The notes under the pieces are model-generated. The model searched no databases. It was given only the letters and a program-made list of their open reading frames with translations, and was not told the origin of the DNA. A stretch of DNA of 20,373 nucleotides from contig DUUR01000079.1 of assembly GCA_012841425.1 (NCBI GenBank), forward strand, positions 1 through 20,373. Direction: 5' to 3'. This DNA comes from Bacteroidales bacterium (GTDB lineage: Bacteria > Bacteroidota > Bacteroidia > Bacteroidales > Dysgonomonadaceae). Below, in pieces: positions 17,746 through 20,373 of this stretch. A program made the translations under genes and the position numbers. How positions within the stretch are numbered: the first letter of the stretch is position 1; each line of letters begins with the position of its first letter.

Positions 17746-17794
17746 TGATACCTTTTTGATTTATATCAAATTACATTAGTGTTTATTGTTGCAA

Positions 17795-18256
17795 TTAATA
17801 TTCATCGCCTGCATAAATGCTTCTGATGTTAAATTGCGAATAATTAAAGATTTCGTCTGTTTCAAAAAATCGCTTCAGCTCTAATTCAGCTGTCTCAATC
17901 GAATCTGATGTGTGCACTATATTCTCTTGAACACTTATACTAAAATCACCTCTAATGGTGCCTGGTACCGCATCTCTACCGTTTGTTGCTCCGGTAATCT
18001 TTCTTACAACATTAACTGCATCAACTCCTTTAAGGGCCATAACTACAACTGGACTAGCCTGCATTGAGTCTTTGATTCGACCATAATAAGGCTTATCTAC
18101 TAAATGGGAGTAATGAATTTTAAGCTGATTGTCTGTAAGATTCAACATTTTCATCCCAACTATTTGGAGGCCTTTTTTCTCAAACCTAGAAATAACTTCT
18201 CCTAGTATTCCACGCTGTATAGCCGATGGCTTTAGAATTGCTAATGTTACCTGCAT
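17795..18256 (-). CDS. ndk: Nucleoside diphosphate kinase
   Basis: This enzyme, 153 residues from the ATG, transfers the gamma phosphate from ATP to nucleoside diphosphates through a phosphohistidine. The N-terminus QVTLAILKPSAIQRG holds the conserved lysine K9. The active-site histidine is H115 in NIVHTSDS, where many enzymes have NxxHGSD. RGDFS and the C-terminal aromatic tail are present. I start it at ATG 18254-18256; the codon before it is TTG, which would add one residue and is less likely. The gene is close upstream of the M23 peptidase gene. Confidence 0.96.
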   Translation of the reverse strand: MQVTLAILKPSAIQRGILGEVISRFEKKGLQIVGMKMLNLTDNQLKIHYSHLVDKPYYGRIKDSMQASPVVVMALKGVDAVNVVRKITGATNGRDAVPGTIRGDFSISVQENIVHTSDSIETAELELKRFFETDEIFNYSQFNIRSIYAGDEY

Positions 18257-18556
18257 CAATTCGATTATTGACTTATTGATTTTCTATGATTACAGATTTT
18301 TTTCCTTAATCAGTTTCAAAGTAAACTTTTTATTACTTGAACTCCAAATTATCTACACCATAATTATGTTGAAGTTTATTAAAAAAACACATATCTCACT
18401 TACACCAACCTGTATTTAAGCAACTTACGCACCTTTATGTTATAAAACACATTATCCTGATTTTTATGATCATTGCATTTCATTTAATTGTAAATTAACA
18501 CTACCTAGCACCTACATGGTCCGTAGTTATCTCATATCTTCTATATACTTGACATG

Positions 18557-18586
18557 TATTATCCTTATTAAAATATAAGGATAATA
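18557..18586. repeat. Perfect 12-bp inverted repeat
   Basis: TATTATCCTTAT (18557-18568) and ATAAGGATAATA (18575-18586) are exact reverse complements separated by 6 nt. No T-run follows on either strand, so it does not look like an intrinsic terminator. It could be an operator for a dimeric regulator or an RNA hairpin. Confidence 0.85.
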
Positions 18587-18597
18587 TAAGGGAACCA

Positions 18598-18642
18598 TAA
18601 GTCAACTATATGGAAACTATATAGGAACTATATGGTAAGTCA
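18598..18642. repeat. 3 x 11-bp tandem repeat flanked by TAAGTCA
   Basis: Three contiguous 11-bp units, AACTATATGGA, AACTATATAGG and AACTATATGGT, occupy 18604-18614, 18615-18625 and 18626-18636. The heptamer TAAGTCA occurs at both borders (18598-18604 and 18636-18642). The 11-bp period is close to one helical turn, as expected for a protein binding side by side on one face of DNA. The array ends 49 nt upstream of the putative -33 element of the next gene. Confidence 0.85.
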
Positions 18643-18691
18643 GAGCGAGAACCGAATTTGGATTTCAGGAACATATGAAAAGTGACACTTA

Positions 18692-18726
18692 TTTGATGGA
18701 ATTTCAACGGTTTTCTTTATCTTTGT
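18692..18726 (+). promoter_or_regulatory. Promoter of the DUF2723 gene
   Basis: TTTG (18692-18695) is followed after 22 nt by TATCTTTGT (18718-18726), an exact TAnnTTTG -7 element. The leader to the ATG at 18782 is about 50 nt. Spacing is slightly longer than the usual 19-21 nt. Confidence 0.6.
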
Positions 18727-18781
18727 CGCACATTTAAGACTAAATCGGTATGATTCAGGCATATGCCATGAATTAAAATTA

Positions 18782-20373
18782 ATGAAAATGACTTCTAAAC
18801 ATAAGCTAATCAACAACATCTCGGGTTGGATTGTATTTGCAATTTCAGCTACGGTTTATTTGCTAACAATTGAACCTACAGCCAGTTTTTGGGACTGCGG
18901 CGAATTTATCTCTTCAGCTTACAAACTCGAAGTGGGTCATCCACCGGGTGCTCCTTTTTTTATGTTAGTTGGCAATTTCTTTACTCAATTTGCCCGTGAC
19001 ACTTCTCAGGTAGCAATGATGGTAAACATAATGTCTGCACTTATGAGTGCATTCACAATTCTATTTCTATTCTGGACAATTACACATCTTACGAGTAAGC
19101 TAATCATTAAAGATAAAGGTGATGCTCCTTCACTAGCAAAAACAATTGTAATAATTGCCAGTGGTGCTGTAGGGGCATTGGTTTATACATTTTCCGACAC
19201 ATTTTGGTTCTCTGCTGTTGAAGGTGAGGTTTATGCATTTTCATCGATGTTAACAGCATTAGTTTTTTGGCTAATACTTAAATGGGAAGACAATGCACAT
19301 AAGGCGCACTCAGATAAATGGCTGGTCTTAATTGCTTATGTTATGGGTCTATCTATTGGTGTTCACCTACTTAACCTACTCTGTATACCAGCAATTGTGC
19401 TTGTCTATTATTTCAAGAACAATGAAAATGCAACATGGAAGGGAGCAATTAAATCACTATTAGTATCATTTGGTTTAATCATAATACTAATGTGGGGCGT
19501 TATACCAGGATTCACAAAATTGGGTGGATGGTTTGAACTTCTATTTGTTAATAGCTTTGGACTTCAATTTAACTCTGGTCTATTCTTCTATCTATTTATA
19601 TTAGTGGCAACTATTGCATGGGGATTATTCGAAACAATATCAGCAAAAGGTAAGCCTAGGAGAGCAAAAGCAGCGCTATTTGCAACATTAGCGCTAACAG
19701 GAGTTCTTTTTATAGGCGGAAGCCCATGGCTTTGGATTATCTTACTTGCCGTAGGTGCATATTTTGTATTTAAGAGCAAGTTGATGAGCCTAAGGCTTAT
19801 AAATCTTTCTATATCATGCTTAATGGTAATTCTTATTGGCTTCTCTGCTTATGCAATTATACCAATCAGGTCTTCTGCCAATCCCCCACTCGACTTAAAC
19901 TCTCCTGTTGATATCTTCTCATTGGGAAGCTATTTAAACCGCGAGCAGTATGGCGAGACTCCACTTATTCATGGCACAACCTACGCATCGCAAATAGAGA
20001 GAGACGCAAATGGCACTGCTGTTATTGATGGGGAAAGAGTTTCTTATAAAAGAGTTATAAAAGCTTCACCTGAGCAGAAAGACAGGTATGAAAAGACAAC
20101 TTCACCTCGATACAAGTATACCAATACTATGCTCATTCCAAGGATGCATTCAAATCCAAACAATCCTTCTTTCAGAAATCATATTATTGGGTATGAACGT
20201 TGGGGCGGTGTAACGGATCCAAACAGCAAGCCCACCCTATGGCAAAACATGAAGTATATGTTTGGATACCAATTCAATTATATGTATTGGAGATACTTTA
20301 TGTGGAACTTCTCGGGGCGCCAGAACGACCTTCAGGGAGATGGTGGAATGACAAAGGGAAATTGGATTACAGG
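18782..20373 (+). CDS. DUF2723 / GT117 TMEM260-like O-mannosyltransferase (3' end outside window)
   Basis: I translated 530 codons from ATG 18782 to the right edge without a stop. The protein is a polytopic membrane enzyme. The first helix (about residues 13-30) leads into the periplasmic loop SFWDCGEFISSAYKLEVGHPPGAP, where D38 and E41 are the likely catalytic acidic residues of a GT-C fold enzyme. GHPPGAP (52-58) is characteristic of DUF2723. At least six to eight further hydrophobic helices follow, then a hydrophilic loop with NPPLDLNSPVDIFSLGSYLNREQYG. Family members are about 1000 residues, so roughly half is missing. Eukaryotic TMEM260 of this family is a protein O-mannosyltransferase, so glycosylation of exported proteins is a reasonable inference for the bacterial form. 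A second ATG at codon 3 is an alternative start. Confidence 0.9.
   Translation, partial: MKMTSKHKLINNISGWIVFAISATVYLLTIEPTASFWDCGEFISSAYKLEVGHPPGAPFFMLVGNFFTQFARDTSQVAMMVNIMSALMSAFTILFLFWTITHLTSKLIIKDKGDAPSLAKTIVIIASGAVGALVYTFSDTFWFSAVEGEVYAFSSMLTALVFWLILKWEDNAHKAHSDKWLVLIAYVMGLSIGVHLLNLLCIPAIVLVYYFKNNENATWKGAIKSLLVSFGLIIILMWGVIPGFTKLGGWFELLFVNSFGLQFNSGLFFYLFILVATIAWGLFETISAKGKPRRAKAALFATLALTGVLFIGGSPWLWIILLAVGAYFVFKSKLMSLRLINLSISCLMVILIGFSAYAIIPIRSSANPPLDLNSPVDIFSLGSYLNREQYGETPLIHGTTYASQIERDANGTAVIDGERVSYKRVIKASPEQKDRYEKTTSPRYKYTNTMLIPRMHSNPNNPSFRNHIIGYERWGGVTDPNSKPTLWQNMKYMFGYQFNYMYWRYFMWNFSGRQNDLQGDGGMTKGNWIT

Larger units (their letters stand above)
18257..18781. other. 525-base intergenic region without a gene
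   Basis: I see no credible gene on either strand. ndk is transcribed away to the left and the DUF2723 gene to the right. The region is AT-rich and contains a 12-bp inverted repeat, a tandem 11-bp array and a promoter for the right-hand gene, each listed separately. A 96-codon reading frame at 18129-18419 overlaps ndk antisense and has no family features, so I do not count it. Confidence 0.7.

Noticed and set aside
17755..17770. TTTGAT/ATCAAA hairpin between ndk and the M23 gene
   Set aside because: Six AT-rich pairs with a 4-nt loop are expected by chance in this composition, and no U-run follows in a useful place.
18257..18259. TTG start for ndk giving an extra N-terminal Met
   Set aside because: The next codon is ATG and gives the usual family N-terminus, so the TTG is an unlikely start.
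18129..18419. 96-codon reading frame on the plus strand antisense to ndk
   Set aside because: It overlaps most of the ndk 5' end in the opposite strand and its translation has no recognisable domain or coding character.
18549..18554. TTGACA resembling a sigma-70 -35 box
   Set aside because: No proper TATAAT lies 16-18 nt downstream, and the primary sigma factor of this phylum uses TTTG/TAnnTTTG. A consensus match exists further down at 18692-18726.

Overview
The window looks like a chromosomal segment from a member of the Bacteroidota, most probably the order Bacteroidales. The DNA is AT-rich. Several transcription units are preceded by the Bacteroidota-type -7 element TAnnTTTG. The gene families also fit: NigD-like lipoprotein, BT_3928-type DoxX protein, DUF1599, a TonB C-terminal-domain protein with a signal peptide, and a DUF2723/GT117 (TMEM260-like) O-mannosyltransferase. 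I could not settle genus or family. No mobile element, CRISPR array or phage gene is visible, and the content is mostly core housekeeping.

Layout. (1) 1-2450, minus strand: gyrB (3' part outside the window), rpsT with a strong terminator, and tRNA-Glu(TTC). The tRNA and rpsT probably share one promoter. (2) 2563-7538, plus strand: rpmH with its own promoter and terminator, then a run of genes for a membrane-anchored PASTA protein, an RluD-like pseudouridine synthase, D-Ala-D-Ala ligase, a PlsC/GPAT-like acyltransferase and a NigD-like lipoprotein. Spacing is short throughout (ddl and the acyltransferase overlap by 11 nt), so this is probably one envelope-biogenesis operon. (3) 7561-10785, minus strand: a secreted protein with two TonB C-terminal domains, then the peroxide-defence pair ahpC-ahpF with a nested hairpin between them. 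(4) 11022-12824, plus strand: typA/bipA with its own promoter, convergent with folE and sharing a bidirectional terminator.

(5) 12838-18256, minus strand: in transcription order ndk, a secreted M23/LysM peptidase, a terminator, then DUF1599 - DoxX/BT_3928 - tpiA, a second terminator, and SPOR protein - folE. DUF1599 and the DoxX gene abut with no gap, and tpiA follows after 26 nt. (6) 18257-18781: a 525-base intergenic region with a perfect 12-bp inverted repeat and a 3 x 11-bp tandem array flanked by a 7-bp direct repeat. It leads into (7), the 5' half of a DUF2723 protein that runs off the right edge.

Functionally, the middle block joins peptidoglycan precursor synthesis (Ddl), possible peptidoglycan sensing (PASTA, SPOR, LysM/M23) and phospholipid synthesis (acyltransferase). 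Around it are translation genes (rpsT, rpmH, tRNA-Glu, RluD, TypA) and redox genes (AhpCF, DoxX-family protein). I did not find an obviously new system. The most open questions are the DoxX/thioredoxin-like protein with its DUF1599 partner, the tandem TonB-domain protein, the acyltransferase with unusual motif I spacing, and the repeat array upstream of the DUF2723 gene.
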